Below the pieces are notes generated by a model, which saw only the letters and a list, made by a program, of their open reading frames with translations, did not search any database and was not told the origin of the DNA. The translations under genes and the position numbers were made by a program. 64,000 bases of DNA from Pseudomonadales bacterium (lineage in GTDB: Bacteria; Pseudomonadota; Gammaproteobacteria; Pseudomonadales; UBA7434): positions 1 through 64,000 of the forward strand of contig JAOIUY010000005.1 in the NCBI GenBank assembly GCA_028223755.1, given 5' to 3'. How positions within the stretch are numbered: the stretch's first letter is position 1; every line of letters begins with the position of its first letter. Shown here piece after piece: positions 1 through 10,421 of the stretch.

Positions 1-141
1 GTAATGGTAATAGCGGAAGCTTTAAGGACATTTCACACCTCTAAGATATAGTGATTTGGACACTATTTATATATGGAGACACAAATCTCATTTACAACCC
101 CCCAAACGGCTTTTGAGCAAGCCGTGTTAAACGAGGGCGTA
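1..141. other. Region downstream of clpX, no gene seen
   Basis: No coding region is visible. A weak 7-bp hairpin (ACGGCTT / AAGCCGT, 106-125) lies just past the clpX stop; it has no clear T-tract and is a poor terminator candidate. In related bacteria lon follows clpX in the same direction, so lon may lie to the left of the window (inference). Confidence 0.4.
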
Positions 142-1419
142 TTAAGATTCGTCGGAAGCAGTTTTAGCAGTATCTTGATAGACAATCAAAGGTTCCGAGT
201 CGCCGTTTATTACAGAGCTATCGATAACGACTTTTGAAACACCTACCTGAGAAGGTATTTTATACATAGTGTCTAACAACACTGACTCGAGTATTGATCT
301 GAGACCACGAGCACCTGTTTTTCGCACCATCGCTCGCGTCGCTATTGCGCGAAGAGCGTCTTCGCGGAAATCAATATCGACACCTTCCATCTCAAATAAT
401 TTTGCGTACTGACGAGTTAATGAGTTCTTTGGCTCAGTCAGAATTCGCACTAAGGCATCTTGATCAAGCTCTTCAAGGGTCGCAATGACTGGCAAACGCC
501 CAACAAACTCAGGAATCAAACCATAACGCACCAAATCTTCTGGTTCTAGATCTTGTAACACTTCACCAAAATCTTTTTTCTCGTCTTTGCTTTTAACTTC
601 GGCGTTAAAACCAATACCGCTCTTTTCTGAACGATCGCGAATCACTTTATCGAGGCCGGCAAAGGCACCGCCACAGATAAATAAGATATTGGAAGTATCA
701 ACCTGAAGAAATTCTTGCTGCGGATGCTTGCGGCCGCCTTGTGGAGGAACCGAAGCAACCGTTCCTTCAATCAATTTCAATAAGGCTTGCTGAACACCTT
801 CGCCAGAAACATCACGTGTTATTGATGGGTTATCAGACTTTCTAGAAATCTTGTCTATCTCATCAATATAAACGATGCCTACTTGTGCTTTTTCTACATC
901 GTAATCGCATTTCTGCAATAACTTCTGAATGATATTCTCAACATCTTCACCAACATAACCGGCTTCGGTTAATGTTGTCGCATCAGCAATAGTAAAAGGC
1001 ACATCTAACAAACGAGCTAAGGTTTCAGCGAGTAATGTTTTACCACTACCGGTTGGGCCAACAAGTAAGATATTACTTTTACCCAGCTCAATACCTTCTT
1101 TTTCTACATTATCGTGACGAAGACGCTTGTAGTGATTGTATACCGCAACGGCAAGTACTTTTTTAGCACGCTGCTGACCAATGACATATTCATCAAGGAT
1201 GTTATCGATTTCGACCGGTGTGGGTAGCTGGTCTTGCCCGGTCTCTGATGTGCTCTCTTGGACCTCTTCACGAATAATATCGTTACAAAGATCAACACAT
1301 TCATCACAGATAAATACCGAGGGACCGGCAATCAACTTGCGGACTTCATGTTGGCTTTTGCCACAAAACGAACAGTAAAGCAGTTTTCCGTTATCGCCGT
1401 CTTTGCTGTTATCTGTCAT
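142..1419 (-). CDS. clpX: ATP-dependent Clp protease ATP-binding subunit ClpX
   Basis: AAA+ unfoldase that recognises tagged substrates and threads them into the ClpP chamber in the cytoplasm. At 425 residues it has the usual family length. The N-terminal zinc-binding domain has Cys16, Cys19, Cys38 and Cys41. Walker A (GPTGSGKT) is at 121-128, the pore loop GYVG at 154-157, Walker B (IVYIDE) near 182-187, and a sensor-2 stretch (GARGLRS) lies near the C-terminus. An IGF tripeptide of the ClpP-docking loop is present (SGIGFNAE). It lies downstream of clpP in the same direction, but the 0.45-kb gap suggests that it has its own promoter. Confidence 0.98.
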   Translation of the reverse strand: MTDNSKDGDNGKLLYCSFCGKSQHEVRKLIAGPSVFICDECVDLCNDIIREEVQESTSETGQDQLPTPVEIDNILDEYVIGQQRAKKVLAVAVYNHYKRLRHDNVEKEGIELGKSNILLVGPTGSGKTLLAETLARLLDVPFTIADATTLTEAGYVGEDVENIIQKLLQKCDYDVEKAQVGIVYIDEIDKISRKSDNPSITRDVSGEGVQQALLKLIEGTVASVPPQGGRKHPQQEFLQVDTSNILFICGGAFAGLDKVIRDRSEKSGIGFNAEVKSKDEKKDFGEVLQDLEPEDLVRYGLIPEFVGRLPVIATLEELDQDALVRILTEPKNSLTRQYAKLFEMEGVDIDFREDALRAIATRAMVRKTGARGLRSILESVLLDTMYKIPSQVGVSKVVIDSSVINGDSEPLIVYQDTAKTASDES

Positions 1420-1870
1420 GGAATGTAAACCTCACATCTTAAATCTAAAAATTTGAATGATTTTTAATCTAATCGCTATTGTCTGATTGCCGTGCATTTG
1501 AGTTCAAGCTGACCTTAGGCTAGAACTTAAAGCTATAAAACAGACATGCTACACGACTATTATTGACACCCTTTATACGAAAACGCTCCGCTTTTGAAAA
1601 GGCTTTTCTTCTATTAATAACTCTAGCACTTGTAGTAATAATAGTTCGTACTGTTGTCATTATTGTGTCGTTAAAACCACAAACTGAGAAAGAAATATCA
1701 GTTACTGATAAGCACGGCGGCTTTTTATAATAAAAAGCTGGGTAAATACCTGTAAATCAATTACTTAACGATAATTTATTGTACAAGTCTATATACGGTG
1801 CAAGTTAGCGGACGGATTATCTTTATTAACCGCTAAGCCGGCTAAACCGGCTTGGTATTTAATTTTGAAA
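1420..1870. other. Intergenic gap between clpP and clpX
   Basis: About 450 bases with no open frame of note. It should hold the clpX promoter (minus strand), but I could not pick convincing -35/-10 boxes. Two inverted repeats are visible: GCTTTTT / AAAAAGC (1720-1738) and AAGCCGG / CCGGCTT (1835-1853). The second sits just after the clpP stop and may be its 3' hairpin, although no T-tract follows on the minus strand. Confidence 0.4.
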
Positions 1871-2497
1871 TTAATCTGCTTCGCGAGAGCCAAGCACTTC
1901 ATCCACTAAACCGTACTCTTTAGCTGTCATGGCATCCATAAAATTATCTCGCTCAGTATCAGCCGAAATCGTCTCTACCGATTGACCAGTATGATCTGCT
2001 AATAGGCGATTCAATTTTTCACGAATAATTAAGATCTCTTTGGCCTGGATATCGATATCCGTCGCCTGACCTTGAGCACCGCCACTTGGCTGGTGAATCA
2101 TGACGCGAGAGTTTGGCTGACAGAAGCGCTTACCTTTAGCGCCACCGGCTAATAAGAAAGCACCCATGCTCGCAGCTTGACCAAGACAAACGGTACTAAC
2201 ATCAGGCTTGATAAATTGCATGGTATCGTAAATCGCTAAACCAGCTGTCACTGCACCACCCGGTGAGTTGATATAAAGGCTAATATCTTTGTCAGGATTT
2301 TCAGATTCTAAAAATAATAACTGAGCAACAATCAAGTTAGCCATATTGTCTTCAACGGGACCGACAACAAAAATGACTCGCTCTTTTAATAACCGCGAAT
2401 AGATATCAAAGGATCGCTCACCTCTGGCTGTCTGCTCAACCACCATGGGAACCAGTCCCAAATTTTTAATCGCTTCGCTACCATTTGATTCGATCAA
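1871..2497 (-). CDS. clpP: ATP-dependent Clp protease proteolytic subunit ClpP
   Basis: Serine peptidase that forms the tetradecameric degradation chamber used by ClpX and ClpA. The catalytic triad is visible: Ser in GQAASMGA, His in VMIHQPSGG and Asp in TERDNFMD (about residues 110, 135 and 184 from the chosen start). I chose the TTG codon at 2497 because AGGAG sits 8 bases before it. The frame stays open to another TTG at 2524, which would add nine residues but lacks a comparable ribosome site. The product is about 208 residues, close to E. coli ClpP. It lies between tig and clpX in the classic order, separated from tig by a strong terminator. Confidence 0.96.
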   Translation of the reverse strand: MIESNGSEAIKNLGLVPMVVEQTARGERSFDIYSRLLKERVIFVVGPVEDNMANLIVAQLLFLESENPDKDISLYINSPGGAVTAGLAIYDTMQFIKPDVSTVCLGQAASMGAFLLAGGAKGKRFCQPNSRVMIHQPSGGAQGQATDIDIQAKEILIIREKLNRLLADHTGQSVETISADTERDNFMDAMTAKEYGLVDEVLGSREAD

Positions 2498-2676
2498 TTT
2501 TTGTACTCCTAACAGGGTTATCAATGAGAGTGTTATAAACGCTACGATACTACATTTAAAGTCTTAAGATAATACATGATTGACTATAATGAAAAACAGT
2601 TTTTATCGTCGCTACTTATCATTTTTTTTGCAAAGTTGTTTTTTTGCATAAGCTCTAAAGTCACAAGCCAATAATT

Positions 2677-2713
2677 AAAAAAGCGACTACACCTTTACCA
2701 AGTGTAGTCGCTT
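2677..2713 (-). terminator. Rho-independent terminator after tig
   Basis: A perfect 12-bp stem (AAGCGACTACAC / GTGTAGTCGCTT) with a 9-base loop is followed on the minus strand by a run of T. It lies about 50 bases after the tig stop and before clpP, so clpP should be driven mainly by its own promoter in the 2498-2676 stretch. Confidence 0.9.
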
Positions 2714-2764
2714 AGAGACTGCTATGCTAAGCAATTTATTGAAATAAGCCAAGGGCAATCCGGC

Positions 2765-4078
2765 TTAATTTGCACCTGCCTGAGCGCTCTGAACAACTTC
2801 GTCATAAGAGCTCGCTTTATCTGTGACCTGTGCAACTTCAAGCACTTTTTCAACGACGGTTTTTTCAACCAGCATCAATTGCACTTGCTGCATGCGATTA
2901 TCATCACTCTTATAGTGCTTTTTGACTTCTTCAGGATCATCATAAGAAGATGCAAGATCGTCAATAAAGGCCATTAACTTATCGCGATCAGGTTTGATTT
3001 CAAAATGCTCAACGGCTTCGCTTAATATCACACCAAGCGCTACTCGCTTGCGCGCTTGCTCTTCAAATAAAGTATCAGGCAACAAAGACATATCAAAATT
3101 TTCAGCCGCCGCACCAAACTGGGACAATGACTGCTGACGCAAAGCGTTTACTTCATCAGCTACCATAGCTGCAGGAAGGTCGACTTGGTTGTTATCAAAC
3201 AAACCGTCCATCACTTGTTGCTTAGTATGACGCTCAATCGCATCGGCCAATTGACCCGTCATATTGTCTTTAACATTAGCCTTAAAGTCGTCGAGTCCGC
3301 CCGCGACATCAAATTTAGCAAAAAATGCTTCATCCATTTCTGGTAACTTTTTCTCGCTAACGCTATTCACGGTCACTTTAAACTCTACTGCAGCACCTTT
3401 TAGGTCTTCAGCATGATAATCATCTGGGAAGTTAAGGTTTAAAACGACTTCTTTACCCGCTTTAGCGCCCTCTAAACCAGCTTCAAAACCCTCAATCATT
3501 CGTTTTGAACCTAGTTCTAACTCAGTACCTTCAGCACTACCGCCTTCAAAGGCTTCGCCATCTTTAGTACCAGCAAAATCAATGTTGACTTGGTCGCCAT
3601 TGGCAGCAGCGCGCTCAACCACTTCCCAAGTAGCCTGCTGATCAAGCAGCTTATCAATCATTTCTTGGATATCACTATCGCCAATCTCAGCCGTTAATTT
3701 TTCGACCTTAATTTCTGAACAGTCTGCTAGTGTGACTTCAGGATAAACTTCAAAAGTAGCAACAAACTCAAAGGCTTCGCCCTCAGCATTGTTCGTCGGC
3801 TCAATCGAAGGCTGACCAACAGGTCGTAATTCTTCTTGCATAACCGCTTTTTGAAATGACTGGTTAGCTAGCTCGCTCAAAACCTCGGCACGAACCGAAT
3901 CACCAAAACGTTGCTTAACGACTTTGCGTGGCACCTTTCCTGGACGGAAGCCATCCAAACGAATTTTTTTAGCAGTACTCGAGATGCGGTTATTCACCTC
4001 AGTGTCAATTTGCTCAGCCGGTATGGCTACTTTAAGCTTACGCTCTAGCCCTTCTGTCGCTTCGACGGAAACCTGCAT
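2765..4078 (-). CDS. tig: Trigger factor, ribosome-associated chaperone
   Basis: Peptidyl-prolyl isomerase and chaperone that binds nascent chains at the ribosome exit. The N-terminal ribosome-binding domain carries the signature around GFRPGKVPRK. An FKBP-like domain follows (GDQVNIDFAG, near residues 155-245), then the helical C-terminal domain. I start at the ATG at 4078 (MQVSVEATEG) because AGAGGT sits about 7 bases upstream and the family starts with MQVSVE-like residues. The frame is open to 4114, but those 12 residues are probably not translated. The product has 437 residues, near the usual 430. Organised as tRNA-Leu, tig, clpP, clpX. Confidence 0.97.
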   Translation of the reverse strand: MQVSVEATEGLERKLKVAIPAEQIDTEVNNRISSTAKKIRLDGFRPGKVPRKVVKQRFGDSVRAEVLSELANQSFQKAVMQEELRPVGQPSIEPTNNAEGEAFEFVATFEVYPEVTLADCSEIKVEKLTAEIGDSDIQEMIDKLLDQQATWEVVERAAANGDQVNIDFAGTKDGEAFEGGSAEGTELELGSKRMIEGFEAGLEGAKAGKEVVLNLNFPDDYHAEDLKGAAVEFKVTVNSVSEKKLPEMDEAFFAKFDVAGGLDDFKANVKDNMTGQLADAIERHTKQQVMDGLFDNNQVDLPAAMVADEVNALRQQSLSQFGAAAENFDMSLLPDTLFEEQARKRVALGVILSEAVEHFEIKPDRDKLMAFIDDLASSYDDPEEVKKHYKSDDNRMQQVQLMLVEKTVVEKVLEVAQVTDKASSYDEVVQSAQAGAN

Positions 4079-4229
4079 GGATTTTACCTCTGTCATTGAT
4101 TCTATCGCGACCACTGAGTTTATTTGTCAGAGGTGCGAATTGCTATTTGGGTTATTGAGTTTTTTCATGAGCAACTTCTATTGACGTAACACTTTTTCAA
4201 TTCTGCATATCAATAGAAGTTATTTATTA

Positions 4230-4314
4230 TGGTGCGGACGGAGAGACTCGAACTCTCACGGGTTGCCCCACTGGAACCTAAATCCAGCGCGTATACCAAT
4301 TTCGCCACGTCCGC
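4230..4314 (-). tRNA. tRNA-Leu (anticodon UAG)
   Basis: On the minus strand the gene begins GCGGACG, which pairs with CGTCCGC at the 3' end, followed by A and an encoded CCA. The anticodon stem is CTGGA / TCCAG with loop TTTAGGT, giving anticodon TAG (reads CUA and other CUN codons). There is a long variable arm, as expected for a class II tRNA, and GTTCGAGTC marks the T arm. Length is 85 bases including CCA. Its position just upstream of tig is common in gammaproteobacteria. Confidence 0.97.
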
Positions 4315-4681
4315 AAAGTCGGCTAGTTTAATCCAGCCATTTGCTACTTACCTAATTTCTGACCAATACTGAAAAGCTTGATGCTGAGCAGCTAATTATT
4401 CAGCCTGCCAAAAAAGGATGCGGATTCTCCCATATTTAGAGGGCATTGATCAACCGTTCTACCCCTAAACAAGCCTTATGTTTGCTTGTTTGAGAAGATT
4501 TACACCTTAAAATCATAATTTACCCTTCGAGTAGACCTTTCAAGTAGTCCTATAGTCACTTGAAGCACTTTTTTTGGGTAGCTTACAAGTGACTAGAAGC
4601 CAGCTTTTAATCCGCTCAGCTATACCAATAAACTGAAAATACGAAGCGATTTGAAGCCTAAATCAAGACTAAGCTATGCGT
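4315..4681. other. Gap between fadA and tRNA-Leu with nested inverted repeats
   Basis: No gene is visible. The stretch contains AAACAAGC / GCTTGTTT (4467-4491), a small repeat TTCAAGT / ACTTGAA (4539-4564), and a long inverted repeat TAGTCACTTGAAGC / GCTTaCAAGTGACTA (4553-4595, one bulged base). The last two share sequence and so exclude each other. The gap should also hold the tRNA-Leu promoter. None of the hairpins has a T-tract on the minus strand that would make it a clear fadA terminator. Confidence 0.45.
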
Positions 4682-5893
<1,212 letters not shown>

Positions 5894-5948
5894 TTAGGTA
5901 ATTTCAATTATTTCATTAAGTCTGGCGTTTTCGATATCGTCTAAATGA

Positions 5949-8087
5949 CTAGTAAAAGGTTCGCCCTTCTTTCGCCATAGCCACTAGGCTATCTAGCAAT
6001 GCATACTCTGGCCCGAGATCACTGTATTGCTCTGCTTTATCACAAAAAGCTTGAATCCCTACCGTATCTAAATAGCGGAAAATACCACCTCTAAACGGTG
6101 GAAATCCAACACCCATAATCATTGCCATATCGGCTTCAGCTGGCGTGGCAACAATGCCTTCATCAAGGCAGCGCACCATCTCTAAGGCCATTGGAATCAT
6201 GAGACGATCAATAATCGTTTCATCGTCCATTTCGCTAGCCGCATCAACATGGCCTTCAAATATGGCTGCAACACTTTCATCAGCCACTTTTTGAATACGA
6301 CCTTTTCTATCTGGCTCATACTTATAAAAACCTAAACCGTTTTTCTGCCCTAAACGATCATTTTCAAACAGAACTTCGGCAGCACTTTTAAAGCTTGCCT
6401 CCATACGATCAGGAAAAGCACCAGCCATAACCTTTGAAGCATGTTCACAAGTATCCAAACCAACGACATCCTGCAAATAGGCAGGCCCCATTGGCCAACC
6501 CCAACGCTCCATCACTTTATCCATTTTAGGAAAAGCTACACCCTCTTTAATTAAGCGGTTCGCACTACCCAAATAAGGAAATAAAACACGGTTAACTAAA
6601 AAGCCTGCACAGTCATTAACGAGTACAGGTGTTTTTCCTAACGAAACTGCATAGCTCATCACTTTGGCAACAGCCGCATCACTACTCTTTTTACCGCGAA
6701 TAACTTCAACCAATGGCATTTTATGAACAGGATTAAAGAAGTGCATACCACAGAAGTTTTCTGGACGCTCTAACGCTTCAGCTAAATCACTAATCTGAAT
6801 TGTCGATGTGTTTGAACATAAAATTGCGTCTTTATCCATTAACGCCTCGCACTCGGCAAGTACGATTTTTTTAACCTTAGGATTTTCAACGACAGCCTCG
6901 ACAACCACCTCAGCATTTTCAATACCTGAATAGGTCAAAGTAGGACGAATATGATTAAGCCCTTCAGCCATCTGCGTCGCTGATATCTTACCGCGACCAA
7001 CCAGCTTGCCGTAGAGCGAGCCCGCCTCAGCCATGCCTGCATCTAAACCTTGCTGAGCAATGTCTTTCATTAGAATAGGCACGCCTTTGGACGCCGATTG
7101 ATAGGCAATGCCACCACCCATAATGCCCGCACCCAAGACAGCGGCTTCTTTGACTTTATCTACACTAGCAGCCAACGTTTTTGCTTTCTTCGATACCACG
7201 TGCTCATTTAAAAACAGACCAATAAGACTGTGCGCAACATCAGTAAACGCCAGATCAACAAAGTGTTCAATTTCAACTTTACCGGCCTCTTCTCGAGTCA
7301 TCGTGACATTTTTTTCAATCGACTTAAGACCCGACATTGGCGCAGGATAATTTCGACCTGCTTGTGCAGCAATAAAACCACCCGCACTAACAAAAGCCAT
7401 TAGGCGCTCCATATCGTTCAATAAAATAGGCTTTTTCTTTTCTTCACGACGCTCATTGTAATCAAGGTCGCCAGCAATCGCCGAGGCCAACATGCCCAGT
7501 GCAACTGGACGAACTTGATCAAGAGGAACCACTGTATCGACTGCACCTAAAGAAAGTGCTTCAGCAGGCTTAACGTGCTTACCGCTACAAATCCATTCAA
7601 CAGCATTATCACAACCCATTAATCGTGGCGCTCGAACAGTGCCGCCGTAACCTGGGATGATTCCTAATTTCACTTCGGGAAAACCAACTGCCGCCACATC
7701 AGCACAAACACGATACTCTGCAGTTAAGGCCAACTCAAAACCGCCACCTAATGCAAAGCCATTAATAGCAACTACTTTAGGAAAGGGTAAATCTTCTAAG
7801 CGGTTAAAAATGGCATGGACATTGGCCGCCGCATCAGCGAGCACTTCTTTAGGACCACTAAATAAACCGGTAAACTCTGCAATATCAGCACCAACAATAA
7901 AAACACTTTTAGCACTGCTAATTAAAAGGCCTGCAACTGATGAATCATCAGCCAACAAATCAACGACCTGCTTTATTTCAAGCATAGTTGCAACATCAAG
8001 CTTATTAACACTACCCGGCGCATCAAAGCACAACTCGGCAATACCGTTATCTAATTTCTTGAGAGAAAGATTTTTACCTTCGAACAT
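5949..8087 (-). CDS. fadB: Fatty-acid oxidation complex alpha subunit FadB
   Basis: Multifunctional enzyme with enoyl-CoA hydratase/isomerase and 3-hydroxyacyl-CoA dehydrogenase activity. The crotonase half has the oxyanion-hole stretch ALGGGFELAL. The dehydrogenase half begins with the NAD-binding motif AAVLGAGIMGGGIA and contains HFFNPVHKMPLVEVI. I start at the ATG at 8087 (MFEGKNLSLK), with GGAG nine bases upstream; the upstream in-frame ATG at 8102 overlaps that ribosome site, so it cannot use it. Length is 712 residues, as expected. I saw no convincing FadR or PsrA operator in the 91-base gap before it. Confidence 0.97.
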   Translation of the reverse strand: MFEGKNLSLKKLDNGIAELCFDAPGSVNKLDVATMLEIKQVVDLLADDSSVAGLLISSAKSVFIVGADIAEFTGLFSGPKEVLADAAANVHAIFNRLEDLPFPKVVAINGFALGGGFELALTAEYRVCADVAAVGFPEVKLGIIPGYGGTVRAPRLMGCDNAVEWICSGKHVKPAEALSLGAVDTVVPLDQVRPVALGMLASAIAGDLDYNERREEKKKPILLNDMERLMAFVSAGGFIAAQAGRNYPAPMSGLKSIEKNVTMTREEAGKVEIEHFVDLAFTDVAHSLIGLFLNEHVVSKKAKTLAASVDKVKEAAVLGAGIMGGGIAYQSASKGVPILMKDIAQQGLDAGMAEAGSLYGKLVGRGKISATQMAEGLNHIRPTLTYSGIENAEVVVEAVVENPKVKKIVLAECEALMDKDAILCSNTSTIQISDLAEALERPENFCGMHFFNPVHKMPLVEVIRGKKSSDAAVAKVMSYAVSLGKTPVLVNDCAGFLVNRVLFPYLGSANRLIKEGVAFPKMDKVMERWGWPMGPAYLQDVVGLDTCEHASKVMAGAFPDRMEASFKSAAEVLFENDRLGQKNGLGFYKYEPDRKGRIQKVADESVAAIFEGHVDAASEMDDETIIDRLMIPMALEMVRCLDEGIVATPAEADMAMIMGVGFPPFRGGIFRYLDTVGIQAFCDKAEQYSDLGPEYALLDSLVAMAKEGRTFY

Positions 8088-8178
8088 TATTGCTGTCTCC
8101 AAACTTACTAATCATTAGCGTTAGTTAAAATTTTTAAAATATTGCTTATCTACTTTTACAAAAACCTTTATATGCAAA

Positions 8179-9288
8179 TTAACCCGTAAGACAAGCTGGA
8201 TCAAAGCGGTATCGCTCCTCGAGCCAGTCAACAACTTCTTTTGCATAAACAGAAGAAAAACCACTGTATTTTTTTATTAATGCTGCTTTGTCAGGAGCTG
8301 ATATCTTATCCAACCCCTGGATTTGAAACTGTTCAATATCTTTCAACAAGTCAATGGCAAAAGACTCACCCATTTGTCGCTTAGCAAACTGCTGCCAGTG
8401 GTCAGCAGTAGCGACACTTATATTTTCCTGACTCATGCTCGTCTCGGACATTTGTTGGTATTGAAACGCTAGCGATGCCAACGGCAGCTGCGACAAATAC
8501 GCTTGGTTCATCGGGTTAGAAAAATGTCCAACCGTTAAATCCAATAAAAAAGGCTGCGATTCAAATGCCTTTAAATGCAAATGACGACTCAACTTTTCGC
8601 CATCATTAACCGGATAATTATCCCATAGCACTGGCGGTCTTCTTAACTGCTCAGCGATAAACTGAAGATTATCTTCAGCATAGGTTGCACTACAAACCTG
8701 CTCACCCGTCCAAAAAAAATCGATACTCGAATCTAAACCGCGACCCAACTCTTGCCAGTAATCTAATGGCCGCGAACCAAATAGCTTTTCTAATATAGGG
8801 TCCGTCGTATAGTACGATGGACAAACAATCATATGTCGAGCATTTGCTTTTTCTTGCACCCTCTCGCACAGAGCTAATTGCATCGCTGCCATTTTCTCAC
8901 CGCTTGAAGGTACATCATCAAATAATATACACAGCAAGTCGGAAGATATCTCTGCAATCTGATCAAGCTTATGGTCAAACTGAGCTAAAGCGTTTTTTGC
9001 TTCTTTTGCAGCCATTCCACTGAATGCAGCATCACATAGACCAACCGGCGAAAGACCCAAGCCAAAAGCTATACCCTGTTGCTTAAATTCAAGCGCGCAC
9101 TGCTGCAAAGTATCTAATTCAGCATTGCTCCAAGGTTGGCGCCAATTAACGCGCAACTTAGCATCAGATTTGGGCGCATAGATGTATGCATTTAACCCAA
9201 CATCCGTTATAAATTGCGAGCAATCCCGCCGTGCTATCCACGACCAAGATTCTCCGTAAAAACCTTCTATGATGCCAAGGTAGCGCAA
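8179..9288 (-). CDS. GH84-like beta-N-acetylglucosaminidase (O-GlcNAcase-type domain)
   Basis: A 369-residue protein whose start, RYLGIIEGFYGESWSW, and the stretch GLNAYIYAPK are the hallmarks of the O-GlcNAcase/hyaluronidase catalytic barrel (glycoside hydrolase family 84). The expected pair of adjacent acidic residues is present (ILFDDVPSSG, Asp124 and Asp125), used for substrate-assisted removal of N-acetylglucosamine. There is no signal peptide, so it looks cytoplasmic, and it is only the barrel with no binding modules. The start is TTG; the domain begins at once, so no longer form is likely. It lies upstream of fadB in the same direction, an unrelated setting. A role in amino-sugar recycling is inferred only. 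Confidence 0.82.
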   Translation of the reverse strand: MRYLGIIEGFYGESWSWIARRDCSQFITDVGLNAYIYAPKSDAKLRVNWRQPWSNAELDTLQQCALEFKQQGIAFGLGLSPVGLCDAAFSGMAAKEAKNALAQFDHKLDQIAEISSDLLCILFDDVPSSGEKMAAMQLALCERVQEKANARHMIVCPSYYTTDPILEKLFGSRPLDYWQELGRGLDSSIDFFWTGEQVCSATYAEDNLQFIAEQLRRPPVLWDNYPVNDGEKLSRHLHLKAFESQPFLLDLTVGHFSNPMNQAYLSQLPLASLAFQYQQMSETSMSQENISVATADHWQQFAKRQMGESFAIDLLKDIEQFQIQGLDKISAPDKAALIKKYSGFSSVYAKEVVDWLEERYRFDPACLTG

Positions 9289-9437
9289 AATGCTTCTCTT
9301 CTAAGAATGATATAGCTCGGGATAATATCAATATGCATAATCACCCAGACATTATGCCTAAGGATTTGAATAAAAATAGTTATAACTCTTTAATCTCTAG
9401 ACTGTGAACACCAACACACAAACAATATGATTAATTA

Positions 9438-9466
9438 TTGAACAATTATACAGCTTAGTCTTTAAT
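9438..9466 (+). promoter_or_regulatory. Candidate sigma-70 promoter for a plus-strand small RNA
   Basis: TTGAAC (9438-9443), a 17-base spacer and TTTAAT (9461-9466) make a plausible promoter. It points away from the minus-strand genes on both sides and toward a plus-strand terminator about 80 bases downstream. Confidence 0.5.
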
Positions 9467-9471
9467 TAGAA

Positions 9472-9571
9472 CTGTAGGTAGCTGTCCCCCGCAGTGACCT
9501 CGAGGTAAGAACCTCACATGTTACACTCCTATATGATCTTATGACCCTGACCTTTGGTTAGGGTTTTTTTT
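9472..9571 (+). ncRNA. Candidate small RNA between the GH84 gene and tatD
   Basis: About 100 bases framed by a sigma-70-like promoter and a strong plus-strand terminator, in a 325-base gap where both neighbouring genes run on the minus strand. Inside are a CCCCC run, a 10-base palindrome (ACCTCGAGGT) and a small hairpin GAGGT-AAGA-ACCTC (9502-9515). A short frame (ATG at about 9519, eight codons) is probably meaningless. I do not recognise the family; it does not resemble 6S, 4.5S or Spot 42 RNA as I know them. Confidence 0.5.
9545..9571 (+). terminator. Rho-independent terminator, plus strand
   Basis: CCCTGACC / GGTTAGGG (8-bp stem with one G-T pair, loop TTT) is followed by eight T. The T-tract exists only for the plus strand, although the nearest genes are on the minus strand, which is why a small RNA is proposed. 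Confidence 0.85.
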
Positions 9572-9613
9572 ATTGTCGATTTAAGTAGTAAAAGACGAAT
9601 AAAAGGCTCAGCT

Positions 9614-10384
9614 TTAAGATCTTAAGAATAATCGTTGAAAGTTATCTGTCGTTGCCTCAGCAAGCTCGTTAAGTGATATACCCCTTAGCTCGGCAATATA
9701 TTGCGCCACCTCTCGAACGAAAGCCGGCTGATTGGATTTACCTCGATGAGGGACTGGCGCCAAATAGGGAGAATCGGTCTCTACCATCAAGCGATCCAAT
9801 GGAATCTTTTTTACCACGTCACGCAGCTCGCTGGCATTGCGAAAGGTAACGATGCCGGAAATAGAGACATAAAAACCTTCATCAATCGCTTTTTTAGCCA
9901 TTGGCCAAGTATCGGTAAAACAATGCAGCACACCCGCAGCTGAGCCTGCGTATTGGTTAATCGCTGCCAGTGTATCTTCGCGCGCGTCTCTCGAATGGAT
10001 AATGACTGGCTTGTCAACTTCTGCTGCAATTTTTAGGTGAGTAATAAAATGCTCTCGTTGTGACTCAGCACTTTCCTTGGCATAAAAATAATCTAAACCT
10101 GTCTCACCTACAGCAACAATTCGATCATCTAGAGCCCAGCGCTTTAATGCATCAGCATCCAAACCTTTACGCATATCTTCAAGCGGATGAAATCCTGCCG
10201 AGGCATAGACATCATCATGCTGATCAACAATGGTCATCATTTCAGGTAGCGTTTCTAACGAGATACCAACGCAGAGGAACTGACTAACACCTTGATTACG
10301 TGCCTGCTGTAATGCCTTATCGACACTACCGCCACACTGCGTTAAGTCCAAGCGATCTAAATGACAATGCGAGTCTACAATCAT
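9614..10384 (-). CDS. tatD: TatD-family metal-dependent DNase
   Basis: TIM-barrel hydrolase of the TatD/YcfH family with two metal sites. The motifs run in the family order: DSHCHLD at the start, GFHP, GETGLDYFY, VIIHSRDA, LHCFTD and VETDSPYLAP. I start at the ATG at 10384 (MIVDSHCHLD), as in the family. The frame is open upstream to 10465, but that extension would overlap pilZ and is not conserved. Length is 256 residues. It ends the fab-tmk-holB-pilZ-tatD run, as in pseudomonads. Members act as 3'-5' exonucleases; the cellular substrate here is not known. Confidence 0.95.
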   Translation of the reverse strand: MIVDSHCHLDRLDLTQCGGSVDKALQQARNQGVSQFLCVGISLETLPEMMTIVDQHDDVYASAGFHPLEDMRKGLDADALKRWALDDRIVAVGETGLDYFYAKESAESQREHFITHLKIAAEVDKPVIIHSRDAREDTLAAINQYAGSAAGVLHCFTDTWPMAKKAIDEGFYVSISGIVTFRNASELRDVVKKIPLDRLMVETDSPYLAPVPHRGKSNQPAFVREVAQYIAELRGISLNELAEATTDNFQRLFLRS

Positions 10385-10421
10385 GGGGTTACAAATAGTA
10401 ATAAGAAACGATAAAAGATAA

